DNA of 64,000 nt from Xiphophorus maculatus (GCF_002775205.1 NC_036456.1:10195463-10259462), one strand, 5' to 3'. Shown: positions 27,301-42,300, counted from the stretch's first letter. The notes: generated by a model not told the origin, from the letters alone. Numbers and translations: made by a program.

Positions 27301-30300
27301 GATGGACATATTCTGTTGTTCCACACACCGACCAATTTCTGCTCTCTTGTTTTTCATTTGCGCTGTCAACCAGTGGGGTGAAGTTTTATTCATATGACAT
27401 CCTCCGCATAACAGGAGTTTATAGAAACTAATTAACATTGTTCTTAATTAGAAGCAGCTCATCTGTCAAGCTGTCAAGCAGATTCAGACTGGCTATTGAT
27501 AGACTGTATGTTTCAGCTACATCATCATTCTGTAAGTCAGTCTTGTACATCCGTAAATAAATATTTATATCTCATAGAGCACTTCTGGACAGATGCAAAC
27601 TACATCTCGTTGCTTGTACTTGTGACAGTGCAATGACAATAAAGTTGAATTCTATTCTATTCTATTGAAAATATATTTTATCATGTTAGTTAAAATATGC
27701 CAAATAAGTCAGGCCCCATAATGATATATATAGATTTTTAATTAATTGCCATAGCTGAATCGCAACTGAACCAGTTCCTACAGTTCTCTAAGAGTGAATT
27801 ATATTTTGTTAATATTGGTTAAAAGATGCACACTGTTCCTCATCCAGCCCATCTAGCAGCTGGGTGAGTAGCTATTTCCTGACTCAGATCACATCTCCCT
27901 CACTTTTAGCCCGAAGTACATAACTTTTATAAAAATATGGGTTTTTTCCCCACATATTTCTTAAAACTGTCACTATGTCCTGACAGTATAAGATTATACA
28001 GATAATCTGTGGAAAAAATCTGACTCTTCTACCTTCTTCCTTTGGTCTTACTGGTTGTTTCATATTGAGAAACAACCAATCAGAGCCAGGAGGAGGGTCT
28101 TAGCACTGTCAATAATGCTAGTGTATGCACTGCTAATACCCTCCCACTTGCTCCCTGCTGTTGTACAGCTTCTCACAGTAGAGCCTGTCAAGAACAGGCT
28201 CAACATTTCTGTCCTATAAAAATATCTGCAGTTTTCTAGATGCCATAAATGTAGTTTATTCTGTATTAGCCATTACTTCTGAATGTTAGACATATAATCA
28301 ACCTATGTCCCTATTAGATAATTACATATATCAGATATGGTAAATTAACCTATTATCAAACAAAAGATAAGATAATGAGAAAATTATTCGAAGCTAAGAG
28401 TGATCATCCTAGCCTCATGGATATTCTGGGCTTCTTTATTGTTATATTTGGTGCTGAGTCATCAGATTACCTAAGCCTGCAATTTTAGACAATTACTGTA
28501 CGCAGCTGAGTGGTTTTAAAACTTCCAATGAGTAAATCGAAGGCCACGCTGGAGGGAGGCAGACAAGTATGAGACGCCGTTGAGAGTTTTTAGCAGGGGA
28601 CCCTGTAGACTGCGGCTGTAGGCTTTTATTATCCTCATAAACCCTCTTTGCTGGCTCCCTGCTCATCAGTTTCTGCACACCTCAGGAGATCTCTGCCTCA
28701 CCCACACACAGCCACACACCTGAACATTTATCACACCCTCATCCTCTGAAATGTGTGCTCGGGATGTTCCTCTGTGTGGATGTGTGTGAATAGGAATGAC
28801 AGTGCCTTACCTTGAATGTACTGGTTCTGGCTGATTTGAAGCGGCTGCCTTGGCAAGGCTTGGAAGTTCTAGTTCAGAGGAGAAAAACACTTTATCAGTC
28901 AAATAGAGGTAACAGCTCCACATCTGAGCACATTTTTATTAAGCTACCTTATTCTGCAGTTGAAACTAATCTAGGTCTACATGAGAATTCAAAGGTCAGC
29001 TGTCTAGAACTGCAGACATCCTCATTAAGCTCTATTAACACAGTAAGGAAACAATTAAATATATTAGAAGGATCAAGTGTGAATAAAGGCGGGTGTTATG
29101 TAATTTTACCAACTGTCTGATATCCAATCAGAATAAACGTTTCCTGTTTAAAAGCAGTTTGATTAGCAAAAATATTTCTACTTGCTAAATTTATTATTTT
29201 TTAGAGTGAGTTAAATTTTTTATTTGGATCAATTTGCCTGAAGGAAAGAAAATGGCTAATAAATATGCACATCCTGATATTAGGTGTTAAAAGTATCAAC
29301 TACTGTTAGCAGACAACACTGGCAGTGCAGCATCTTCAGATCCAACCTATTAAAATCCCAACATTAAATAATAATCACCATACTTCCTTCTTCCTTTACA
29401 TTTTGTTTGGCCCAGACTCAGTCTTCTTACTCACCATAGCTTTAAGGTATTAAAATTTACCCATTTTGTCTCTGGTGAAGAAGCTTTGTGAAGTTGGTTA
29501 AATGTCCGCAGTTACTTTTTCTGGTTTATTCTGACACGCCCCACATTTCGAAAAGCCCTGGCGTGGACTCAGATTAGAAGTCTATTTAGACAATTTTACA
29601 ACATTAATTAAATGCCACAAACTTTGAAGCAAAGAAGTCGCATGTCTCCTTTGGTTCGTGTCTTTTTTTTCTAAATGCTTTGACACGAAATAATTTGCAC
29701 AATCTAATCCAGTCTACTCCTATTCTTCTGTACAGTCAAGAGGTAATGTAACTCCATTTATAAGCATGAGGTCACTCAAAGGTTGATCAGCTCTCACACT
29801 CAGACAAATTTCAGAGTACTCCGGCTTAAATGGAGATTAGAACAACCAACAGAGGAAAAGGGTACAATAATTATATAAAGCTATTTCTTTAAATGTACCT
29901 GGACCCAACAAGCAATCTGAGTTCTTGTTAAAACATTCAACGCCTTTTTAAGGATTTCTTCTAAACAGAAGGATAAAGAACTAAAATGATAAAGCTTCTG
30001 TTGCACATAAATGTTCAAGCATGCCCCCAGTTTGATGCACTGCAGAAAAAGAACTAGTTCAAACTCAGCACTTTCACTTCAATCCCTGTTAATCCCATTT
30101 TATCCACCCTTTCAAATAACCCTGACACACATGCACGCACACACATACCCACACACACACCCACGAAAAGCAAGAGAATGGGGATATAAAGTGATGTTAG
30201 GATGCTTAGGGTCACTTTCAAAGACGGGAAGGACATCTAAACCTGTGTGAATACACCCGATCAGACTCATGACAGATTAATATAGATTAAGAAACCTGAG

Positions 30301-33300
30301 AAAAAAAAAGTCTTATAGGCACAGAGACCACATAGGTAAAAGCAAAACTGTGTTTTTCTTCATGGTGTAAATCCACCTCTTCAGTTTGAATATATAGTGG
30401 GAGCAAAGGCATCAAAAATGTGTGAGATCCAGAAGAAGAAACATGTTCTTGCTTCCACTACCTATTCATTATTTACTAGACGGGGCAGAAAGTGCGTGCC
30501 AATAAAGACAACAGAGAAGTAGGATGTGGAACGACTGGGCATCAAATACCGCTGTGAAGCACAAAAGAAATAAACACACTCACACACATTCGGGTTCTGT
30601 TGAAAGGCACTACAGGTTTGTGAGCGTTGGGCTGTATGGATTTTCAGTCCTGTGATTTAACAAGTGATTCAGTATGTAAGAAATAACTTCTCCACTTGTG
30701 TTGCACAGCGACAAGAACGTAAATCAATGGGAATACATACATTCAGACTACATCCAAGATGTAGACCAGAGTAAATTACCTGCAAGGCAGTCAACTCAGA
30801 CATTCAGTTCTTCAGGATAAAAGCTTCTATTTTTGGCTGAACTCGTTTGATTATGGCAAGGCAAGATGATGTGAGTGTTCTGTGTTTGGGTTCATTACGC
30901 ATCTCACGGTCTCAAATGCACAATATGATCTGAATATCAGACAGCAACGATGCAAACGCAAACAAAAACACATTGAGATTGGAAGTTCAAATAAAGGAGA
31001 AGGACGATGAGATGAAGAAGAAATCAAAGACACAATGAAAAGAAACACAATCAAACAATCCAAATGGAGACTACAGTGTATGTATGTAGAGAGAAAAAGA
31101 AGGCATTTAAAATTAACATAAAAGGTAAGTTTGCTCAGCAAACAAGCTAAGTGTGGGATTTTGTATCGAACTGTTGGTGAAATATAAATCTCTCACAAGT
31201 ATATACACATACATATGATTTGTCCATAAATATAACGTTATTTATGGACAAACCAATCCAGTCAATGCAGAAATGTCCAAGGTCACAGACATCAACACTG
31301 ATTAGAACTATATATAGACATGGACTAATTTACTGGCACCTCTGACAAAGATGTGTGAAAAAGTCTTCCCACAAATTCTTCCTTTAAAGAAGCAGCACAT
31401 TCACAAAGGGGAAAATTAAGAAAAACGTTTAGATTGAGTACACATATTGAGAGCAGAAAAAAATCCTACATAAGGAAAAGCTTGTTTGTTTTTTACAAAC
31501 TCACCAGTGGAAAAAATGTTATTAGTACTCTTAATAAAGAATTTAAAATAAATTGAGCTAAAGCATTGTTTCTAATTTAGACTTCATGCTACTAAGTAAT
31601 CTAATTAGCAATCCACAACTTTCTGTTTCCCTGGGGTAATATGGCATTAGACAAAGGCTCACGGCTTTTTGTCCTCTAAACTGTTTAAGGGCCTGGATTT
31701 ATCTTGTTACTGTGCAAAGTAAACAGGATGGTAGGGAAGGAAAAAAAATATCTACAAAGCCCACTGGCAGAGACCTGAAGAAAAGGGCATCTTGGGGTCA
31801 TTAAATCTCCATAGCAACTATTTGACACTATCTGCACCACAACTTGTTGTTTAATAGCACAATGGCTGGAAAAGCATTTTTCAGTCCAACCAAATGTAAT
31901 TGTCTTATTGGTATTTTAACTTGTGTATTTTGTAAAATTGAGATTAAGATTGAGTTTTCAACAGCAAACAACGCAGGAGGATGCTGTTTGAAACAGAATA
32001 AACATGTGAGAAAGCAGTCATACCCAGAGCGAGGCAAAGAGGAGGTTATGTCACGCTGTGAGGTACATGGACATGTTTTTGTAAAAATTGCTACAGAAAT
32101 GGTTCATCAGACACCACATTAACCACCTTCTATTGCCATCTCAGTCCGCAAAACTAAATCCTCTAGAAAAGCTTGTGGAATGAGTGGTCCCCAGACTGCG
32201 GCTGATCTATATTAGGAGTGTCAGCAAGTCCAGTCCTCAAGAGCTGCCATCCTGTAACTTTTACATTCCTTCATCAACACACCTCCTGTCATCAGCATTC
32301 AGCTGAATGACTGAATGCTGATGGGGGAATTCAGCCGTGACTCAGGAATGTTAGAGGAGGGATGAATAAAAAGTTTGGTGGACAGTAGCTTTAGGGAATT
32401 GGACTTGGGCACCCCTGATCTAGAGTAACGTGTGAAAAGTCCGGCACGGTTTCAGGTGGTTCAACACACCTGAATCAAAAAAAATTAGAACCTGATGAGA
32501 TGCTGATGGTTTAATTAAGACATTTGAAACACTTTAGCCTCCATATTGAATAACAACTGATTAAATTTTAGTAAAATTTTAGTACGCTTAATGAAAAAGG
32601 AAAACAGCGTGAAAAAAAAAAATTGATCATTTATGTTTTTCATTCTCACGCTTTTGTGTGAAGAAATTATTTCATATCTTTCCATTTAGGGTGCAATGCA
32701 CACTCAATTACTTCACCACAACAAACATATCTGCAGAAATGCACAAACATTTCAACATTTTTAACACACCCCAAGCCAGAAGACACACACACTCACGTTA
32801 TTTACACATTTGATGCTCTCATCTTCCCTCCAGTTACATCAGTGTCTCAGATGTACGGCGCTAACATCTATACTTGTTGAAAGCATTACCCTCTGTTTTA
32901 CAGAAACGCCAGAAACACTTCATTAGCCCGTCGGAAAGATGCACTCGAACACATGGTGCTCGGTAAAGTGTCTGAGCTATGACTGCCAAACACAATGGCG
33001 TAAGTTGCTGCCTCGTGTGTGTGTGTGTGTGTGTTGAAATAGCCTCTTAATCATGCAGATGTGTTTGGTGTTTTGTAAGCTGCCTTTCCACCTCTGGCAG
33101 TAATCAGCACCTTATTACAGGTTTTTAACAGCCATTGTTTTTGCATATGTTATTCCCTCTTTTCCCCTAATAACAGCTCACAATGGTCTAATGACGCAGC
33201 GACTGGCTTCCCCAAAAAGCCAAACTAATGATCCATCATTTCAAACCATCTGCTTGCGCTGACGAAGTGAAGAATAGCGATTTTGAGTCTGTTCTGGCTG

Positions 33301-36300
33301 GAATATTCATGGCAGCTTGGGGAAATTAGAATCATTTGCAGGTAGAAGGCAAATAGAGAAACCACAGGTGATATTGTTCCTGTGCTAATGAGTGTGCAAA
33401 TTAGCCATAATGAGATGCTCAACTGAATCACAAAGTGCTCGTTTTTTCTCTGTTCAATGTGGATTTTGCTCAAGATTTCTCCAAAGTTGATCTAGTTTGT
33501 TATTATTTATATTTTTTGTATCATCCACAGACAAAACAATGTGCTCAAAAAGACGAGTTTTGTTTTTGCTCATTTACAACTTGATTTTGAATGCATGTTA
33601 TTTAATAAAACATGCTTTCCAGTAAGTATGATCTAAGCACTGATTCCCTATACATTATAAGGAGGTATTCTAAAATGCAAGAGACACTGCATTAAAAAAA
33701 TATCCACACTCTACAAAATATTTTGCATTTTGCCACAAGCTTCAAAGCATCTTTTTGTAATTTTAGGTGCATACTTGTTTGCATATCCAAACAAGTATGC
33801 ACACAAGAATTGATGGGTTAAGATAGATGCATTAGTGGATCTAGTAATGACTACACTCCATCTGTGACCACAAACTGAGTAAAAGGGTTACTATAAATTT
33901 TCCCCTGCATCACCATGAATATATATGTGACACAAATCAGGTCCGCAGTGAGACTGAGATGGATTCTCAGAAGTGCATTTTCCTGCTAAACAGATGGGGT
34001 TAACTGAATCCCTCAGTTGGTGTGGGGTAATTCAATCTACACAGTGCCACTTTAATAACTCATCACACACTATGCACACAAACAAGTATGCACGCACGAA
34101 TTAGCAACACCAACACACACCGCACCCACTAAAATCCATCTGCTCAGCCCACAGAAAGACTTCTGGTCTTTAGGCGCTTTAGTTAAAATGAGCGGTTCAT
34201 TAAAAGGAAGCTTGTGGGGTTTTTTATCAACACATACTTCTGTCAACTTGTCCAAATGAGCTACTGCAAAATACTGAACCCTAAAATTGAATACAATATA
34301 GAACATCCCTGTGTATTAATTGAAGTTTGCCATTTGCATAAATTATTGGAGGTCTTGTTCAGACGAGACATTGAGAAAAATGTTGGCTGATTTCAATGTG
34401 AGCAGACAGCATTAAGTAAGCCTCATCAATCCTGGCCTTAATGACCCTACTGAATTATCAGATGTAACTTATCCAATTTGTAGACCAACAAAAAGGTTGT
34501 TGAATGCAGACATTTACATGCACTATGTAAAACCATACATAGCATTTTACTTTTCTCACTGACATAAAATTTAAAATATTCCTGTTCCACTTTACTTATT
34601 TCTATTGTTTTTAAATGCCAGAATAATAAGAATATTTTAAAGATCTTTTTAAATTATTATTTTCTTGCTATCAGGCCCTTGAAATATTTGAGAAAGCCCA
34701 GATGATGATTTCAATGCTTTGCAAGTTTCTGATTGATTAATTTACAACATTTAAGTAATACTGAGGCAGATCGGTGTCTGTGTTTTAGGAAGGGAAAAAA
34801 TTGAAACATTTTTCTTTCTTATGTGATGTTATGGGAAAATCAAAAGGAAAAAATAAAAGCGAAGATATCAAGAAAAACTTTTGTGAACAAATCTGGTTCA
34901 TCTTTGGGTACACTTTTCAGATTCCTCATTAATATATTAATACTAGAAAATTACTGAAGAAATTTAAACGGGGCCTGCCAAAGTGTGCCCGGTTGGAACC
35001 CAGCTTTCAGTGTGCTACACATGGCTAATAAATAATAAAAATGGCTAAATATCTTATTTTAGAAAAAATGCTACTGCTAATCCGCTACCAGAGAATGTGG
35101 TCATCTCTTAGCAACAGCTAACAACAACAAACATTGTTATTGTTCAAAAAACATAAGATTTCTTCTGCTCTTTTGAAATACCGCTTGTCTTATACTACTT
35201 AACAAGAATTGTGCATTTGGTGAATTTGGCAGAAAAGTGAAAATGCTTGTTTTTTTGTCATTGGTGGTAAATATAAAACAGACATTCAACACCAAAGTAA
35301 AAATCTGAGTTATACTTCATGGCAGTTCATTAGCAGAAACAAAACACTCATCTCTTAACACCAAATTAATAACAAGTATTATTATTGTTTATAAAACATA
35401 AGCTCTTTTGAAATACTGCTTATCTGCTTAGACACAAGATATTTACAGTTGGCAATATTTGCAAAAGTAAAAATCAGATGTTTACTTCGTGGCACTTGGT
35501 TACCAGAAAATGAATTACCTCTTAGCAACAGATTAACAACAAATATCGTTATTGTTCAAAAAACCTAAGATTTCTTCTGCTCTTTTGAAATACTACCTAT
35601 CTTATCTTTTTTATTGTCATTGGTGGTAAATATATTATAAGACATATATAATACCACCAATTCAACACAAAAGTAAAAATCTTACTTACCGGTATACTTT
35701 GTGGCAGTTCGTTACCAGAAAAAACCCCTCATCACTTAACACCAAATTAATAACAAGTAATACTGTAAAATTTCGGAAGAAATTTAAACGGGGCCTGTCA
35801 AAGTGTGCCCGTTAGTTGGACCCAAATCAGGGGTTCTGATGCAAAAAATTAGCAACAATTCTAGGCTTAGCTAACCTGTACTCAATACTATGTGGAGAAT
35901 TACAACCATGTTGACTAACATGGACTTATTCCATTCAGTAAGCTAAAATTAGCCAAAATGCTAATGCTAGCATATTAAAGATGTGGGTTTTTTACAGTGT
36001 CAGTTAGGATTTGTTTTGATTTGAATTTGGCTTGTCACCATGGTTACTCGAAATGCCAACAAAAGTAATAGCCCACATGCCGAGATCTAGCTGCACATTT
36101 TGGTATATATATTGTGAGGGGGTACACAGCGGTACGAGCCACCGTAACGGTGAAAGGAAGCAGCAGTTATTTTGAGGTGCAGAATAATAGGTGTCTTCCA
36201 TTCTTGGCAAGGCATTTCCTTTGCATTGCTATGGCAGGCCCCAATAAAATAATATTTTGGTAATTTTAACTAGCCTCACACAGGAAAGGTAAAAATAAGT

Positions 36301-39300
36301 TATGTTTCTTATACAGTGTACATCAATCTGTCACAGATCTCCACTGTAATGTAATCCCAAGGTGTTGCAGACTGGGATTACCTCAAATTGTGCAAATCTG
36401 CCAAAGAACAAAAAAAAACTAAACAAATGAAACAGTGGAATCCTACTTAAACGACTCAGGGGCGAGAATACTGTTGAGTTTGTGACAGAAAATTAGCAGA
36501 AGGAGGAATTAGGTGTCATGTTTGTCTTCTTCGGACTCAAAGAATGAATAGGAGAAGGAAAGGGGAAAAAAACTACATAGAAAGTTATACAAATAATCAT
36601 ATACTAGAAGTTTATAACTGCGAAAGAAACATATACTGAATCACCAAAATAGCAGACAAGAGATTAACATGTTAAAGGAAATGAAAAAGAAGTGCACAGC
36701 ACCAGCAGGTATTACCACCACTGGGGATCACACAGACTGCATGGCATTTTCCATTTTTTAGATCAAAAAATGAGCTAGCTCTGCGCAGACCTACTTCTTT
36801 CTCTGTTCAGCACAACAGATTTCTCACAGTGCTGCTTTTATGTCTCCTCTGCTTTTACTGCAGACTGGGATTACCTCGACTATACTCATAACAGATGAAA
36901 GTCACATCCCACTTCAACTCTCCTCATTTTCATATTAGCATCTGAACTAAATCTGTGAGTAGGGACTGGCTGCACATCCTCTCTTTTTTAGTTTAACTCT
37001 TAAATTGACAGATTTTTTCTGTTTTCCAAATAAAAACTGAAAACAATAAGCAGTGCTTTCTACTGCTTAGTGCTTTATTGAACTGTACATACAAAGATTT
37101 ACGTTTACTCACAACTGTGGTAGATCCACATAGTATTTGTAGTAATTTAAAAACTGCTTCTCTATTTGAACCTATTGTAATAATCAAATTAAGATCCAAC
37201 AAGATTTTCTTAATCTTTCAAGAAAGAAAAATAAAATGTTATCTAGCATCCAATAATTCTCTACAGTTTTCCTTTTCACCTACAAATGGTTTCTGTGTTG
37301 ACAACACTTTCTGACTCAGGATTACAAAATTATTTTGTTCCTAATTTGAAGGGAAAGAACAAAATCTTTTTTTGTATATTGGCGCCTTTCTTATCTTGAA
37401 TTGAATGCAACTACCAGGGGCTCAGAATTTAAAATAAAATCAAAAACAAAAACTAGTAAAAAAAAATAAAAGACATAGACTCTTAAGTAAATCTGGTCAC
37501 AGATAATTTAGTTGCACAGCTGTTCTATTTTATTATAAAATCCATTAGAAATCAAATCCCAACCCTCACTCCCCATGATCAAACCGACTTGCTCATATCA
37601 ACACAGTTACACATAAATTACTGCATGCAAGCATTTAAGCAAACAACCTTAATGTGATGATCAATCAATTCCTATATTTGCGTTTAGGAGATGAATCAGA
37701 GCGGTGTTACACCACAGCAGTCACATCAATCATTTACTAGCAGCACAATCAATTCACTCTACACCTCCTTTGCTCACGAATTGGAAAGGGAGATTGGACA
37801 AGTCCAATAGCTTCACACAGAAATAGATGTGCATTTCATTCAGATGAGAGCTAAAATACAAAGTGAAGGAACTAATGGACCCTGACACCTGGGGAATGTA
37901 GAAATGAGCTATCGATCGTCACATATCAGGTAGGAGTGGTCAGGCTTTCTAGTGGAAGTAGAAAAGATGTACGGCATGTGCCCGAGTCGTCTCTTGATAT
38001 TCAGTACTGTGATAAAATATAGAGCGCCAACATTTCTTAGTATGTTGTATCTCAGACGCTGGACTTTCCTTGTAATATTTGTAAAGTGGTTTAGAGTGAC
38101 TTTTCTCTAGGCTGCTTGGAGATTTTTCAAAGTTCTACTTGAACTTGGACTTTTTTTGGTTCTTTTTAATCTCTTGCAATGCACTATTTTCTAAGTATTT
38201 TGCTCTATTTGTGTTTTTGTGCATATTTGAAAGGTCGATTTAAAGAAATATAAGCCACTTTTTTTGGTGCTGGTATGAGGGTTTTTGTGCCAATCGCTGA
38301 TTGAAACTGGCAGAAATTGCAAAGATGTTTAAATAGCCTTGAAATTAATTGATCTTTTATGGTAGAGTAATTTAATAGCTAAATGAAAAAAAAAGTCATG
38401 ATTTATTAATTAAAATTTCCCAGATACTCTGATAATCGTAAACCTTTTAACTTAAATAGTTTAATTGTTAAAGGTCTCAATACTTAAGTCACAGATGTTA
38501 TAGTAAATAGACATTTTTCTACTGAGAATAAATACACTAAAAGATTTAATGCAAGATCCCTAAAGTGTTCTGTGAGATTATGGTACTGCAACGAAAGACG
38601 AATGTATTTTCAGGCTTTCTGCATATCTTTTTCACAGATTACTAACATTTCTGGAGGCTCTGTATGCAAATTTCTAAAATAATTTAGGAGGGTTGAGGGA
38701 GTAGGTAAGGTAAAGGAACAGTCACCAATGCTGGAAATATTTTTCAAACTATTTAAAACTGTCACTTCTTTGAAGTATGTACAAGTCTGTGTCTGCTCAA
38801 GGAATAATAATGAATTTTTCAACAGCACAGTTTCCTTGACTCCATAAAAAGCATTTTAATGCACCACTGTTAGTCTGAATTATTCCCTTTCTGAAACACG
38901 CAGACACATTTGTAATTTTAAAACTTTCTGTTCTTGTCTGGATCATAAATACAGCTCACTGAAACCCTCAGCTTTTTATTCCTTATAAAAGCAAAAACAT
39001 ATGCATCTGTCACCATATTTTGAACTAATTATTCAATTAAAAAACAAAAATAGACATTCAGAAACAAGCTCTGAAAAGTTATTAAAAGGTGACAACAAAA
39101 TTACATTTCCAGCGTACAAAATGTTCCCTGCTTTATTTACATAATTGTTCAAAACTAATGATTTTTTTGTGTCATAAAAAACAAAGACTTCAAGTAAACC
39201 TTATATCATTCTAATTGCTACATATATTTAAGTCTTTTAATATCTTAATATTAAGATATTTTCTTGTATATTCTGCAAGATCTCACAACTACAATGCAAG

Positions 39301-42300
39301 TTGAAAAGAGCCTACTGCTGGCTGAGATTCAGCATCATGGAAAGCTCCACTCAGTCAGACGACAACAACACATGAAGACAGAGAGGAATCATAAGAGATG
39401 CCATGTACTTACAGGGTGTTTGGCTGATATTCTCCCAGTCACAGCACTCGTCTGGTGCCATGTAGAAGAAATGTAGTTCTGATGTATTCAAATGGACACA
39501 AACATACACAAAGTTAAGGTGATACTAATCAAATCAAACAGGAAGACGTCTGACCCAGAACTGTTCCATGTAGCTTATTGCTTTCCAGTTCAAACTGAGA
39601 AGAACAGCTGAAGCCACCATCAGTTTGTAGATTAGTGTGTTTTTGGCCATCAACCATGCCCAGTTTGAACAATTTGGAAATTGTAGATCCAGTTACACGA
39701 AGAAGCAGAACTTCTAGCATAATAATGATCAAGTCTGCCGTTAAGTGATGTAACATATATTTAACTGCAACATAAATTGAAGAAAAAAAGGTAATATTTG
39801 GACAAGATGCCTTATCAAAAGACACATCAGGTTTTAACTTTGTTAAAACACACTTACTGTATATTTTGAGTAGTTTTGTTTGTTTCCACTTTCATTTCTT
39901 TCTAATTCCGGGTTAGGTTTGCCACTGCATAAAGCCACACATGTAAAGGAAGGGATTTGTATGCGTCTCTTTTATGTTTTTTTCTGTCCGGGTTTGCTGC
40001 CTGCTCTGGCTAAAAGACCACCAAATGATTCACTTTCACCATCAGCCAAACAGGCAGCCTTTGCAGGTTCAACAACAGATTTGACAAACAAAAGCTGTTG
40101 CTCCCATATGTGAGGTTTGACTGAGGCCCATGTGAAGAGACAGTCAGATGAAGAACTTTCCTGACAAATTAATACAACACTGGCAGGAAAGGAATGCGAC
40201 GGCTTTGGGGAATTATCTCATACATGGGGTTTCATTGCTTTGCTATTACAAATTGTCAGTGATATAGTTCATTCCAGTTTATTTAAGGAGGAGTTTGAAA
40301 TTATTTTATTGTTTTACTGAAAAAATTTTAAGCTTACTTCGGGATGCACACGCTTACACCCTGTCTACCTTCAGGTTTATTTCTAAAATCTCTTTTATTT
40401 CTAAGGTTTCTGTTAAAATGGCTTTTATAAAGGTGCAGATATTTCTTGAGGGGGAAAGTGTTGATGAAAGGTTTCAGTCTGGCTTCAAAAACTACCGCAT
40501 CACTGAAACTGCCAATTTTTAATGCTTTTTTTTTACATAATTTAATTTAACAGCTCACTCCATGAACTCAATAATTGTGGTGCTTTTAGACTTGGGTGAT
40601 GCTTTTGGCACCTGATGGCACAGCTGGAACATTGTGGGGGCATTATAGGAACTGTTCTTGTTGAATTTGTCTAATTTTATTTATAAGAGCTTCGCAGCTC
40701 ACACAGTCATGTTTCAGAAGCTGCACCAATTATATTCGGAGTTCCTCACAGCTCTACCCCAGACCCTGTTTCTTTTAAAGGGTTATCGTTAGGGTTATAT
40801 ATGCTTCATTTGGGATATTTTTCAGAATATATTGCTTCCCTTCGTTTGCCAATATTACCCAAATATAAAAAAGGTATTTTGTATATTTGGGGGGTTTTCA
40901 ACAGTGACGATTCTCATTTTTTTTCAACCTTCATTCAACTGCCTTAATATTAAAAAGTTTACAAATTTAAAGTTTATCAAAGTGGAAGTCATTGTATTTG
41001 AGGGAACAAACCACTAATAAACCATTTTTGAGCCACAACATAAACATGTTAAAACATAAAAAATTCTCTTTAAATCACTAAAAACAACTTAAGTTTTCAA
41101 GGGTAGCTTTTTTTAATGTGTTACCTTCCTGCTGGGGGAAAATCTGCATCCTAAAGATGCAGATTTATTCATGTTTTTACATTCATACATTTAGATTATT
41201 GCATCCCCAGTGTGCCACTGCTTACAGGAACATGAGTGTAAATATATTATTGAGTTGGCCTCACGCCACTTCATGTTTGTCACATGTTTATAGGACTTTA
41301 TAGCTGATTTTTAAGTTTCTTCCAAACAACATCCTATTTCAGGGATCATGTTACATTAACATAAACATTGAGGTGAAGCAACAAATTGCCTTTAGATGTC
41401 TCTAGGTCCAAACAGAAAAGCAGAGGTAGCTGCTTCTTCTCGGGTTGCTGCTTCTAAATTATGCAGGAATTTAGCAATCCATAAAAAAGCTGGCCCTTAG
41501 CTTTAGACTCCAACAGAGCATCATATCCTAATTTTATCACTCTATTTTATTACGTTCTACAGAAATAATCTACCACCGTGCTATGTTAGTTTTAATTGTA
41601 TTTGTATTACCTTCACTGTTTTATTTTATTGTTCTTATGAGCTTATTTTTTACTGCTTTTGGTTTTTGTTGCATCTTGTTATGCAGCTCTTTAGGGAAAC
41701 TTTGTTTATAAAGTACTATAGATAAAGCTGACATAGAGATAGATACTATGAGACGGGTCTACAGCATTAGAGTTACCACATCATTATAATGATGGAGGCC
41801 TAATCCTTTAAAAGTTAGGAAAGATTTTTCAAGTAATATTCAAATAAAAGCATTGGAGCTTCCAAAAAGTTAAAAAGATGCATTTCTTCTTTTTTGCATA
41901 AAAGTGAGCAAATAACTTTGCAAATGTGTTGTATAGCCATAAATGGTGTGACATTGAACAGATTTGCCACATAAAACCAGTGGTTGCCTCACCTTGCTCT
42001 TCATACATGACAAAATCCCATCAACAAACGTAGACTTCATCTTGTGGACCTGGAAGAAACAATATAAGAACCAGTTAGAAACAACCAAAACAAAAATGCT
42101 CCACTGCTGCATAGTTTATGCATTCACTTTATTTAAGAAATGAGATAGGGCCAGGTGGATCCACTTACAGACTTTAGTTAGATAAAATAATCCTACTACT
42201 TCAAAATTTGAAAAGAACGGACACTACTGTAAACTTTATTAACATAGCCGACCTGTCGGTACTCCAGGATGATTTTTGGCAGAGGATGAAGGTCCTGGAG

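Larger units (their letters stand above)
26760..28810 (-). other. poln: poln intron 18
   Basis: Contains a retroelement tail (27540-27665) and a half MITE (28056-28230). The remainder is unassigned. Confidence 0.7.
28869..39412 (-). other. poln: poln intron 17 (10.5 kb)
   Basis: Largest intron, between the TGR template-binding exon and exon 18. It contains a hairpin (31219-31252), a MITE (32205-32425), a (GT)n run, a non-repetitive candidate element (33040-33480) and the composite repeat 34970-36242. Outside these (28.9-31.2 kb, 36.3-39.4 kb) nothing is recognised. Confidence 0.85.

Noticed and set aside
27035..27328. 97-codon minus-strand ORF in poln intron 18
   Set aside because: It is not flanked by splice sites in usable phase, exon 18 joins exon 19 perfectly without it, and no family is recognised.
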